This document shows, piece by piece, positions 21,467-32,902 of a DNA stretch of 64,000 bases. The stretch's first letter is position 1. Every line of letters begins with the position of its first letter. The DNA is taken from positions 2,108,001-2,172,000 of the forward strand of contig JAMXDE010000011.1 of NCBI GenBank assembly GCA_026770025.1, given 5' to 3'. A program made the position numbers and the translations under genes. The notes beneath the pieces were generated by a model. That model ran no database searches and was not told the DNA's origin. It saw only the letters and a list, made by a program, of their open reading frames with translations. Source of the stretch: Craspedostauros australis (taxonomy: Eukaryota > Bacillariophyta > Bacillariophyceae > Mastogloiales > Achnanthaceae).

Positions 21467-24370
21467 CTAGCTTTGCTGCAGTCGTTCGATCAACTCGGCC
21501 TTCTTCCCCGACACCTTCATGCCGCGCTCACGCAGCAGATCCTTCAGGGCCGGCACGGTCAACGACGAGTACGAGCTGCCCGTGCTGGGCGCAGACTTCT
21601 CGCTGCTGCCAGTCGCACGGGTGATGGTGCTCGACGTCGCCGCTACTTCCGCTCCCGTTTCTGTTTCCATGTCCATATTCATGTCCATTGCTGTTAGTAG
21701 TCCTGTGGATACTTCCGGCTTCGCTTGCGCACCAACCTGCGCTTCCACTTCTGCCAGAGTCTGGCTGATTCGGGATGCTGCTTCCTCCATGCCCAACGTG
21801 GTTGTAGGTTCCGACTCAAAGTCGAAGTCGTCTCCGAGCTGATCGAAGAAGTCGTCAATGCCGCCTGTAATACCATCGTTGCCATTGGAGCCTGTGAATG
21901 GGTCAGAACTGCCCGCCAGGAAGTCCTCCACATCATTCTCAAGTTCCAAGGAGAATGCAGCTTCATCGTACGCACCTGCGCCTTCTCCATCGCCAACACC
22001 ACCATTCGCACCACTACCAGCACCATCGTTCAGACTTTCACTGACGGTACTGGACAGGGATGCGAAGAAATCGTCATCGGAGTCACTGTTGCTGTCGCGT
22101 GAGTCGCCAATATCGCTGTTGGCAGCACCATCGATGTTGGTGTTGGCGTTACTACTGCTGTCAGTTTGTGTGGATTCGGTATCGGATATCTCCGATGCCA
22201 ACGATGCGAAGAAGTCCGAGTCATCGAAGAGATCATCCTGATTGTTTCCATCATCGAATCGTCGGTTGTTGAAGTTGGTGTTCATTCCACCACCAGCACT
22301 GCCACCGCCACCATCACCATCACGGCCACGAGCGCCACCGCCATTGTCTCTCCCCCTGCCATCCCCGTCAAGATCGTTCGATAGATCACTCATGAGTGAT
22401 TCGAAGAAATCAGATGAGTCATTGGAGCTTGCATCGCCACCGGATGAAGGCCGAGACCTCGATGATGGCTTCGCAGACGCCGGTGACTGTGCTGGCGAGA
22501 CGAACGAGCTCCAATCATCTGCCCCATCCAAGGCCCGTTCCACATTCCTGTTGTCTGCTCGGTTCTTCTGTCGATCGTTGCGTCGCTCCTGCCGTCGAGA
22601 GCTCAAGCCTCGTACCTGACCATCTCGCACGCCACTCTGCCATCCATCACCGTTGTTTCTATTGCTGTTTCTGCCGTTGTTATTGCGTCTGTCCATATCA
22701 TCTCGCGAATTTCCGCCACGGAAGGTCCATTCACCATCGGAGTACCCAGAGTCATTATCACTCCGTTTCTGGTCCTTGTACCAATCCCAATTGTCGGCGT
22801 TCTTCTTCGCTTCCCTCGCATCCATGTCGCTGCCGAACTTGCGGACCGTGTTGTCCTGTCGTCTCTGACGCATGAAGCGGCTGGAACCGCGCGTGCTGCG
22901 GTCCACTGTGTTCCGCATGTCCGATCCGGAGTTCCTATTAGGCTGCTGCGCCTTGTCAAGGTCGTACTGCGTGATGGGTTGCACGGGTCCTCCAAGACCG
23001 TCCAAGGCCTCCATGTCGCTCATCTTGCGCACGTCGCCAGGATTGAGCCAGTGATCGTAGACGGTACCGTAGGTGTAGAACCGAACCAGGATCTTCCCTT
23101 CCTTCAGACGTTTGACGATACCATCCTCACCAAGGAACTTGCCTTGGGCCGTCACTTTGATCATGTCATCCACACGGAGCTCGCCGTACGTGCGAGTGAC
23201 CTCCTCTTGCAAAGCCCTATCCTCGGCGGCCTGTTTCGCATCTGCCTCTTGCGTGTCCATGATGATCTCTTCTCCATCTTCCGTCAGCATTGGGATTGGC
23301 ATTCCGCTATCCCCTGCACCACTATCCTCGCCGTCCTCCTCTTCTTCCTTCTCCAATCCGAACTTTTCGATTTCATCCTCGTTCAGAATGACGGGAGCGG
23401 GAGGGAGCTTCTTGTATCCCTTCTGGTTAACGGTTCCCATCCAGGATCGGCACAGATCGAGTCCTGTCCGAGCGTGAAAGGATGATGCAGCATAACAGCA
23501 ACAGCACAAACGTGTGTAAAGGAGAGTGGGGTAAGGCAGTAGAGTGGAGTAGAGTAGAGCATTGATTTGTGTGAGTGTGGAATGGATGGAAGCATTCATA
23601 CTCGTAGAACGCAGCCGCCCATCCTTCGACCGACCAACTCACTGCTCACCCAACAAACCACTCAACGAACCACTCAACGAGCCACCCAACCAACCAACCA
23701 ATCACATCACATCACATCAAGACACAGGGCCACTTGTCCACCTCTGCATTGTTTACGTACCTTGGATTGCTTCGTAAGTCTTCTCGCAAAGACGGAGCTT
23801 GGCGAAGACGTAGCCCAAGTACTTCACCTTGGTCTCCGTGACGATGCGCTTGGCACCATGTGACCTCGTCTTCCTCTCCGTCGGCACCAGGAACTTGGTG
23901 ACATCCTCCATCTCTCCACAGCGCTGCTTGCATTGCTCCAACAAGTCCATCTCGAGCCCTGCCACGCAATTGAGGACATACCAAAAGTGCTCCTCGTCCT
24001 CCTCCAGCTCCATTCTATCCCACAGCTTTCCAAACAGAGCGGTGGATGTTGTCTTTGCTGTCAGTGAAACCGTTGGCGACGATGGCGACAACGATGACGA
24101 TGTAGTAGTCCACGACCATGTCCACGATCGTGGGACGGCCGCATTTGAACGCGAGAGTGGCCGATGCTGGTGTTCATACTGCTGCTGTTGCTGACGCTTT
24201 GCGGATGACAACGATGATGGCACAAATGCCGAAGTCAACGAACAACCGCAACAGAGCAGCAGCATGAAAAGCGCGCAGAACGCGTGCTCCCGTTGCTCCG
24301 GTTGCCATTGTGGTCGCCATTGTGGTTGCCGTTGCCGCTGACGTTGATGGACTGATGATATCCCACTCAT
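21467..24370 (-). CDS. Plastid-targeted NusG-like transcription factor with KOW and SAP domains
   Basis: Two exons, 24370-23761 and 23463-21467 (intron 297 bp), encode 868 residues. The N-terminus has a hydrophobic signal (FCALFMLLLCCGCSL) followed by TSAFVPSS (46-53), matching the stramenopile bipartite plastid signal with cleavage before Phe. A NusG N-terminal domain follows (HFWYVLNCVAGLEMDLLEQC, KYLGYVFAKL). A KOW-like segment comes next (LRVDDMIKVTAQGKFLGEDG, ILVRFYTYGTVYDHWL). Then come about 500 low-complexity Asp/Gly/Ser/Asn residues, and a C-terminal SAP motif in the last 35 residues (LTVPALKDLLRERGMKVSGK). NusG proteins couple RNA polymerase to elongation or ribosomes, and plant plastids have the NusG-like pTAC13. 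A SAP DNA-binding tail is unusual for NusG. A role in plastid nucleoid transcription is inferred. Confidence 0.85.
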
Positions 24371-25845
24371 GATGGTTGTTGAATCCTGGTGTACCAGTAT
24401 GGAATCAATGAGTGCATGCGAGGCGTCCTTCTGAGATTACTTGATGATTGTCGTCTTCTGTCTTCCTTGCTCGGTACTTCCTCCCTTCTTTGATGAGTGT
24501 CGGCGAGAGCGATGATGTGTTGGTGAGTAGCGTTGGTCTGTTGATCTGCCGCGCAACACATTTGTTCGTTGATCTTTGTTTTTGGAGGGACACGATTGAG
24601 TTTGTGATGTGTGGTCTGGTCGTCGTGCCGTGAAGGTGATTCAGACATGCTTAAATAGTCCATGTAGTCGTCTAGTAGATAGCATGATAGACCCTCTCTC
24701 CGGAGAGGAGGTCGAAGACCCTCGATGATTCCATCTCCAGAAATAGATCATTCACCGCATCCTAATAGGAGGTAGTCTTGCAGATGGCTGTTCCTATGAA
24801 TCTTGATCCTGTGTGTTCTGTTGTTGCATGTTTGGCATTGAATTCGCGCAGCGATCGGTACAACAATGGGTGTCAAAATCCAGGCGCGCCAAATTTCGTC
24901 TCATCCATCAGATTTATGATTCTGTGCCACAAAAGGATGGCCAACAACATTGGATGTTCACCTGCGCTCGTGAGAAACTCCGTTACGAGAGAGGGCTCGT
25001 ATCTTGTGAAAGAATCGACTCGTGAAGCATCGTCCCTCTTTCTTGTCCTTGTGATTTGGCTGCATGCCTCCAAACAGACAGACGAAAGCAAACATGCATC
25101 TTGGGTGCAGCAGCACACTATCGGAAGCCGAGGATGTGCGCGTTTGCGGCGACCATATATCTCAAAGGGTGATGCATCATGTCACCAAGACCGAAGGCAT
25201 CACATAGGTTGAAGGCACGTTCCCCAGGGGTACTTCATTGGAAACTGAGCAAGAATGATCTTCGACTCTCATACTCTGTTTTCGGTGCAACAATGCGAAG
25301 GTCAGCCTTTCGGTCAACAACAGTGATGGAACAAGGGATCGGCGACGCAATATGGTACATGCAGAATCGCGCCGAATGCTGTCAACACAGGATCGATCAA
25401 GATTCATGTGGCCGATGGTGGCTGACAACCTAGTACTTGTACGTACTTGTACGTACTCGTACGTACTTGGAGCGTCAGTCGGACTCGAAGGTCTTAGTAT
25501 CGCAAGCTACGACTGTGTTTGGTCGAAGCGCTGGATTGGTTCGTTGTTTCTCATCTGAAGCGTCAATCAGTTGCACGGTCCTTCACATTAGAGATTGAGA
25601 GCCTTCGACAAAAGCAGAACTTCAGTCGAGTATTGGTCGAGTGCAGTGAAGTCGAATGGAGTCGAGTGGCCAACATCAACAACCAAATGTGAAATCGTCC
25701 CCGTCCAGCCGTGGGCGCTCGCAGTCGTTTTCGCGTACTCAGCCAAACTGCTTCGATCTACGTCTCACAATTCTTATCTTTCTCACAAAAAAGCAACAAA
25801 CAACAATCTGAACTCACTTGCCATTCATCAAAACATAGATCAACA
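24371..25845. other. Divergent intergenic region, 1.5 kb
   Basis: Between the NusG-like gene and the secreted protein gene. It includes a palindromic CTCTCCGGAGAG near 24695-24706 and the 10-bp repeats listed at 25433. ORFs on both strands are short and motif-free. Nothing else was recognised. Confidence 0.5.
25433..25462. repeat. Three 10-bp tandem copies of GTACTTGTAC
   Basis: Two perfect copies and one with a single change (GTACTCGTAC), followed by a partial fourth. The unit is itself near-palindromic and resembles the GTACGAGTA words scattered in intergenic DNA here. Confidence 0.9.
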
Positions 25846-27532
25846 ATGAAGATCACCGCCGCCGCAGCTATCCTTTGGTGTCTTGTCGTGTGGGATACCA
25901 CTGCGATCGGTAAGAACAATCAGCATCGTGCTACTGCTGCCAACTCTCTTCGTGAGAACTCTGATAGCCTCAATGACATTGGTACCATCAGCAACCCGAC
26001 CCGGCCAAGCGTCCCCGGCGGTTCATCGACGGGCGGGAACGCTGCTCTGATTTGCCTGTCGCCGTTTGAGCTACTTAGCAACGACCCATGCAACTATCAA
26101 TCCATTTACGGGATGGTTGACTCTCGTCTCAGAAGTGCAGGGGCCGTGTGCAATGGCCACACTGCGAGGAGGGAGTTGTCCATGATGCTCGCCGTTCGTG
26201 AAGATGACGTCGAAGACGAAGTTGCGAGCCGTTGCCTTGCGGCTTCCAACTCGTACTTCACAAACTACGGTTTGACCATCGACGAAGCGTTGCGGTACAA
26301 CCGCGCACAGACCAAGGAGTTCTTCGACGGCGGCACCATTATGAATGGAGGTCGTGAAACCATCGTCGAACATCAACATGTCGACGATGATCTCGAAGAC
26401 CTGTACAAGGAGACAATCGAACGCGTCCACTCAATTCATGCTCAACAAGGTCTAATCCATTGGCCCGGTGAACCCACAAGCCAACTCGGAGGCAAACCAG
26501 GAATCAGCAACTTCCAGGATTGCGAACTACGTGCTGCCATGTGCTGCTGGGTACAAGATCGGCAGGCCGACGATAACAACGGCGATTGCGCGCGTCCGTA
26601 CGATCAGAACTGCGTCGACGCCGATCCAGCTGACAACACCGACATCTGCTTGGTGGACATGTCCAACGCTCCTGATTCTGCCCGTGTCAAGAATGGCTAC
26701 GCGTTGTATCCTAACGATAACGACGAGGGCGAAGGTCCAGCCCATTGCCATGGATTCGCATGGGCATCGAACGCAAAGGATCCTTCGGCAATTTACAAGG
26801 GGAACAACTTGTACCACGTGAGCGTGTAAGTATTCTCGATGACGATGCTGTTGCTGCTGACGATGACGATGGTGCTATCTTTGCTCGTCGTCAATGAGTC
26901 ATTTTTCCCTCCATGATCGACATCAGTCATCAATCATGTGTTGTATCGTGTGATAATTTGCTCGTATCATCTTCTCGATTGCTGTCGACATGCAACTATC
27001 ATCAGTGAGGAACTCACAGCTCTGTCCATGTCCTGCTCTTTCACTCCTTTTCGTTGCCTTTCATTCTTGTTGCCCATATGTTTGTGGTGCAACTTTCACC
27101 ATCATTTTGTGGTCATTGCTGCCAACGTCGCCATCAATCATTTCCTCCGTCGTCGCGGCTACCAACAGATATGACCACTTCATGAAACGTGGGTATGTCA
27201 GGAACGTCCCCGGCGCACCGATGTGTGGTTGCATTGAGAAGATGCCAGTCGTGAGTCGATCCGATTGCACTCAGGTGAATCCAGGTAACTCCTACTTTCG
27301 GTTCGAGTACTCGCCGCTCGGAGGGTTTGTCTGCACACTGTCTTACGTCGACGTAAGCTTCGGCGCATGTGAGGGCATCAATCAGAACAATGATCTATAC
27401 GACCACTACAAGAAGCTGCGCACCGAAGGGAAAGTGACCAGCACTGAGTTGCAAAAATTGTCGAACTATCTTGTTGGTGGTGGGTCTGGATGCAGCAACG
27501 CAATCAGGAGCTTGGTCAACGAGAAACTTTAG
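25846..27532 (+). CDS. Secreted Cys-containing protein, unknown function
   Basis: Two exons, 25846-26825 and 27169-27532 (intron 343 bp; donor GTAAGT, acceptor ACCAACAG), encode 447 residues ending in TAG. The N-terminus is a signal peptide (MKITAAAAILWCLVVWDTTAIG). The mature protein has paired cysteines, including CELRAAMCCW, and an acidic DNNGDC...DQNCVDADPADNTDIC segment that looks able to bind calcium. It also has HCHGFAW. Exon 2 gives the conserved-looking MCGCIEKMPVVSRSDC, a second Cys segment with CEGINQNNDLYDHYKKL, and a final GSGCSNAI. I do not recognise a named family. An extracellular or endomembrane role follows only from the signal peptide and cysteines. Confidence 0.8.
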
Positions 27533-27609
27533 GGCAACACGCTGTGCTCCTATCATACCGATTTAGCTTTAGGGTACCATAGATAGGAGCCTCTCAGCCA
27601 CTGACAGCA

Positions 27610-27631
27610 AGAGAGAGAGAGAGAGAGAGAG
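27610..27631. repeat. (GA)n microsatellite
   Basis: 22 bp of alternating A and G about 80 bp after the stop of the secreted protein gene. Confidence 0.9.
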
Positions 27632-28460
27632 CGGGGAAGCATAACTTTGCTTGGAAAACCGATGGAAGGAGAATGCGATGTCAACCTCGTCGACTGCCAC
27701 GCTTCCCAAACTACATAGTACGATGCATAAATTTAGTCTACATGAGCGACCACTCTCGTTCTCTCTGCTTTGCCGCTGCATATCTCCAAATTTTCCACAC
27801 TTGGTGGTGGTTATACAAATACCATTGGAGTACTTCATGTTCTTGTCAGAGTACTCGTGGCTTGACTGCTCCGCAAATTCGTGCGCAGATGCTCGTAGTT
27901 GTGTGCTATGTTTCATTTGTAGTCTTGGTTCGACTCCGTTTGGTCCAATTGTTTGGATGCTTGGGCAGAGGAGAAGACGGAAAAAATGACCTTCAGAAAC
28001 GTTTGCGATCGATGACGTCGTCATGTTCCGATCTCGTTGCTCGATTGTCACATCGACGCACAAATTCTGTTCGACAATCGGATGTCCGATATGTATATCG
28101 GACAAACGCTTGATGGTTGTCTTGCGACGGACAGTGTTTCAAAGAGTAAACACGGCACGAAACTCGCACTTGATGATCACGAACATCAGTCCAGCCAACG
28201 TTGAAAGCAATGGGGTTGACGACGTAGCAAACGGACAAAATATGGAAAGGACGAACCGAGACGAATCCAAACCCATGGCACACACGCAACAGCGTAATAC
28301 GAATCTTCGTGTTTGGGAGAAACAAACGGAGGTGACGACACATCACCTCATTGGATGGCGATCGATCTGGGCTCCACATCCGCACAATTTGGGCAACGTT
28401 TGGACCAAACACAGACAGATCACTCTCTGACTCTCCGCTGCATCGTATCACAAGAGCGCT

Positions 28461-28474
28461 TACTCGTACGAGTA
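28461..28474. promoter_or_regulatory. Perfect 14-bp palindrome TACTCGTACGAGTA upstream of LETM1
   Basis: Exact palindrome centred 71 bp before the LETM1 ATG, a possible dimeric factor site. Partial matches occur elsewhere in non-coding parts of the window. Function is inference. Confidence 0.4.
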
Positions 28475-28538
28475 TAACAGGATACAATCTCGCAATCGCC
28501 GCACTGAACGACCAGATCAGGAAGGCAGTAGCGGCAAG

Positions 28539-31500
28539 ATGAATGGGCTGTTGCGAACAACGCTCGCTGCATCGCGATCTCGGGTCTTGATCCGCGGACG
28601 CCATCACCCTGGGCAACTACTCCTCTCCGCTGCGAAGCCTCTGTCTGCGGAGAGTTCGGTGCCGTCTCTTTCCACTCTGACTGCAGCAAATCTCAAAGGC
28701 AGAGGTGATGCGCTTCGTAACGCTCGATCGTCTCTGGGTGTCGCCGCATGCAGCGGCACCATGAAGGAGTCCAACAATCCAAGCCGCCCGCAGCTACGCA
28801 CCCACGCGTATTTGGGGTCGCAAAACAGTTCTGACGTCTTTTTGTCTCACCCCAGTCTGCAGATGCGGTCTCTCTCATCAATGACGCTGCAGTCGTCCCG
28901 CCATCTATTCCATGGCAGCCGTTACTCGATCCCGCCGCCGCCGCCGCTATCAAGCCTCCAGAATCAACATATCTCATTCTTCTCTTCGGTCGGGACGTCG
29001 CAATCGGATGAAACCAAGGACCAGAAACCTGACCCCAAAAAGCCTTCCATCTCGGCCAATGCGCGCACGAAGGTCACAACGCGCAAACCATATGCCACAA
29101 CCGCGAAGATTCCGACACCCAAGACATCCTCCTCCAAGTCCGGCTCGACCAACGGCTTCGATGTGCAGAAACTCATGTCGCAGGCCACCAAGGTGTCGCT
29201 TTCGGCACTCAAGGCGATCTTTTCCTTCATCATCAATACACCCAGCACTGCGTGGTACTACCTCTCGCATCCTGCCGAACGGGCGAAGAAGGTGGCGGAA
29301 ATCAAGGAGCTGGCACAAAAGGAATTCGATCATTATTGGATGGGGACCAAGGTAGGACATTGTATGTTGTCTTTCATCGTATGTTTCATGATTCGGCAAC
29401 TGTGCATGCTGCAAGGGCAATATTTTTGCACCTTCTCTTCATCTCAGCATGGATGGATGAACGTGTGGATGAGGAGCAGGAGCACACGGCATATGTTGCT
29501 GGTTCATGTCTTGCCATTATTCTGAGCATGACACAAACCTTGAGATTGATGCGTAGGATGGCAATCCGTCGGAAAAGCAATGCTCCGCGCAAACGCAACC
29601 AACCACTTTATCAACTGCCCGTACATAGTACTCTTGCTGAAGATCTCGCCTTCTCACCTTGTGGTCGTTACTACTGTCGCCGTTGTTGCCATTGTGAATA
29701 TCCCCTGCTTCACCTCTTCTATTCGCAGCTCCTCATGGCGGATGTGAGGACAGCCAGACGACTGCTGGCAAAGACTTTGGGTGGGTCACCGTTGACACGC
29801 CGTGAGCGTAAGCAGATGCTGCGCACAGTCTCCGATCTCTTCCGCATCGTGCCGTTCTCCATGTTCATCCTCATCCCGTTCATGGAATTCGCGCTGCCCT
29901 TTGCCTTGCGCATCTTTCCCAACATGCTCCCCAGCACCTTCCAGGACTCCCTCAAGGCAGAGGAGACCATGAAGCGTGAACTTCAGTCTCGTATCGCCAT
30001 GGCACAGTTCTTCCAAGAGTAAGTCGGCCTTGTTCTGCTGCTGCTGCTGCTGCTGGTAACAATATGTTGATTTGTCGCTTTGCTGTGCACTGTTATGGTT
30101 GTCTATCCGTCTGATGAATGAGTTATATTGTATATCAACCAAAATTGTGCTTTCTCACCTCGACACTCTTCTACCGTGCCATGTGTGCCTTTACTCTACA
30201 TGGGTTCTGCATGGGGTTTGCACGGGTTTTGCAATCGATTGACGCTCACGCTCTCAATACCAAAATAGGACGCTGGAAGAATTGGCAAAGGAGCAAAAGC
30301 AGATCGCCCAAAAGCGAAAGGAGAAGGCCATGCCAGGCAAGGAACAGGACGGATGTGACGAGGAGGCCTCCATCGCAAGCAAGCAGGAAGAATCTGCAGC
30401 ATCAATGCTGGAGTTTCTAGAGAGAGCACGCAGTGGCGAGGCGCTGTCGTCCGACGCCATCGTCCAGTACGCAACCTACTTTCAAGACGATCTTACACTG
30501 AGCAACATGCCTCGCATGCAGCTCATCAATATGTGCAAGTACATGTCCATCCCACCCTACGGGTCGGATACGTTCCTGCAACTGCAGCTGCGTCACAAAA
30601 TCCGTTCGCTCAAGGAGGATGATCAGCGCATCCTGTGGGAGGGAATCAAATCGTTGACCAAGATGGAGCTGCGCGAAGCCTGCCAGGAACGCGGCATGCG
30701 TTCCACCGGGATGAGCAAGGATTCGTACAGATCCGCACTGCAGCAGTGGCTCGATCTCAGTGTCAACAAGAACGTGCCGATCGCGTTGCTCATCATGAGC
30801 CGCATCTTCTACCTCCAAGAAGAGCTCGTCATGTCCTCGGCGGACTCGAGCGACAAGACAGTCGGGGCCATCGTTGACGCCATCTCCGGCCTCGACAAGG
30901 ACGTCGTCAACGAGGTCGTGCTTGAGGTGGCGACGTCCGAAGAGAAGAAGTCAGACCCCAACGTTCAGAAGATCAAGCTTGAGGTTGTCACGCATCAGAA
31001 TGAGAAGATTCGGCAGGAGCAGGCCGAGCGTGAGGCGGCCGCAAAGAAGAAAGAGACTGCCGAAAAGAGCGATTCTACCGCTGCCATCGTCAGCGAAGGT
31101 GCGCCCGCCGTCGAAGAGATAGCTGATTCGTCTTCAGCGAATACGGACGTGGAACCTGCAGCAAGTTCATCAGATTCTGCCGCAGCAGGCACAGATCCCT
31201 CGGGCACATCTTCAACAGTCACAGCAACCGCCGACGCAGAATCAACGGCGATGGTGTCGGATAAAGTCACAGAATCGGATCAGTATGACGACCACGACCT
31301 GTCGTCGCAAGAGATGGATGCCCTGTCTCAGCTGTTGACACCAGATCCCGTGAGCAAAGAGAAAGCGGATTTGGAAAGGCTCAAGTCGGCCATTCAGGAT
31401 GATAAGCAAGACAAGATATCGTCGGATGCCGAAGCCATCGAGGAAGTCGCCGATGATACAACGGTGCCATCAGCGACGGCGGAACGTGTTGATGCGAATG

Positions 31501-32465
31501 AAGCCGAACTGCAGCAGCAGCAGCAGCAGCAGCAAAAATCGGAGTCTGACCAAATCGCGGACAGCCAATTTGATGACACAGCCGTTGCCGCTGCAAAGAT
31601 CACTGAGGCTGACGAAGCAGCCAAGGCGGAGGCTGAGGCGAGCACCACCTTTACAACCGATGCTCATCTGCGGGATGCATCGAACGCAGGTGATACGCTT
31701 GCTGCTGGAGACGCCCAGGTTGTTCCACAGGCTGAAGATGACGTTGATACCGCCCTCGTTGATGACGAAGTCGAGGAGGAAGAGGACGTGGTCGTCGATC
31801 CCGTTGTTGATCGGTTGAGACAGCGCATCGAATCGATGGTGGACAAGATCGAGGTACAGCTGTCGGCTGTGAAAATCAAGATTGGTGACAAGCTCCACTT
31901 CCTCGACAAGGACATGGATGGCATTTTGTCCCGCGAGGAGATGGCAGACTGCTTGCAGCAGGTTCTCAAGCGTGAGATCACTCTCGAGGAAGCCATGGAA
32001 ATCGCTGCGGAGATGGTAAGTGATCAGTGACGATAAGTGTTTGAATGTGCGACATGTCTGCAGGCAATGAATGAATGAATCGATGAGGAAGAGACGCGCG
32101 CAAGAATCCACAGCGTTCCGTCTCCCAGTTCTTCCTGCTATGGTGCACTCGACACTTGAATTTGTACTAACATGCACGCATCGAATGGATTTCAAACAAA
32201 CAAACCCACCAACCAACACACGCTACTCCATCCAAACGAACTTGACGGTTATCCATCTCAGGACGAAAACAAGGATGGGTTGTTCACAGTGGGGGAACTC
32301 ATCCAATGGATCGAAACGAACAAGCTTGTCCAGTTCGTGAAGGAAGGCCGGGATGCTGAGATGGAGGAAATCATCGTGAGCCATGAAAAGGACAAGGATG
32401 ACGACAACAACAAGATGGATGTTCTGGAGGATACGACGGCAAAGTCATCCAGCAAATCGAAATAG
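28539..32465 (+). CDS. LETM1: LETM1 mitochondrial cation/proton exchanger family protein
   Basis: Four exons, 28539-29351, 29729-30018, 30269-32015 and 32262-32465, encode 1017 residues. LETM1 proteins sit in the inner mitochondrial membrane and control K+/H+ or Ca2+/H+ exchange and organelle volume. The N-terminal 100 residues are Arg/Ser/Leu-rich with few acids, as in a mitochondrial presequence. The LETM core includes LTRRERKQMLRTVSDLFRIV, a membrane segment around 308-333 (FSMFILIPFMEFALPFALRI), FPNMLPSTF and later LSNMPRMQLINMCKYM and ILWEGIKSLTKMELREAC. A Glu/Gln/Ala-rich coiled region with a (CAG) glutamine run follows. Two EF-hand loops end the protein: DKDMDGILSREE (914-925) and DENKDGLFTVGE (951-962). 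The second opens exon 4, so the open frame ending at 32030 is intron read-through. Confidence 0.92.
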
Positions 32466-32902
32466 GAATTAGTGGAGTCCGCGTGGAGCAACCGTAATCT
32501 CAACGAGCCATGACCAACAAATCCAAAAGAGACGTTTAGGAGGCATGTATTCTTCCAATGTATTATACGAGTGCAGTTTTTGTATGTTGAGTGTGATGCC
32601 GTTGCTTTCACTGGTTCTCTTCCGCCGCAATTTGCCCATGCTCATGATGTTCATAACGATGTTCATGGGTGTGTTCGAGTATTGTGCTGTTGGTATTGTA
32701 TTCGTAAATGGTGCTGTTCATGTTAATGTCGGTATTTGGGTTGTCGTGTGTCTTGATTGTGCAATTGATGAGGTTTGGATCTTAGCTTGTGTTGTCACAG
32801 GATATCGATGGGCCACTTCCATTCCGACGGGAAAGTTGTTGCAATTTGGGGCGAGGCCAATTGGTCATACACTGCTCTACTCTGGAGAGCATTCCTCAAG
32901 GC
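32466..32902. other. Convergent 3' region between LETM1 and the IQ-repeat gene
   Basis: 437 bp. Contains TATTATACGAGTG about 95 bp after the LETM1 stop. The plus-strand ORF across here continues antisense into the IQ gene and is rejected. Confidence 0.5.

Larger units (their letters stand above)
27533..28538. other. Intergenic region upstream of LETM1
   Basis: About 1 kb in tandem orientation. It holds a (GA) run at 27610-27631 and a perfect palindrome 65 bp before the LETM1 start. The minus-strand ORFs (28105-27569, 28616-27993) show no motif and are not supported. Confidence 0.5.

Noticed and set aside
30282-32030. LETM1 exon 3 frame ending in TGA at 32030 as the gene end
   Set aside because: The GTAAGT after ATG at 32015 is a donor, and the next exon supplies the second EF hand in phase.
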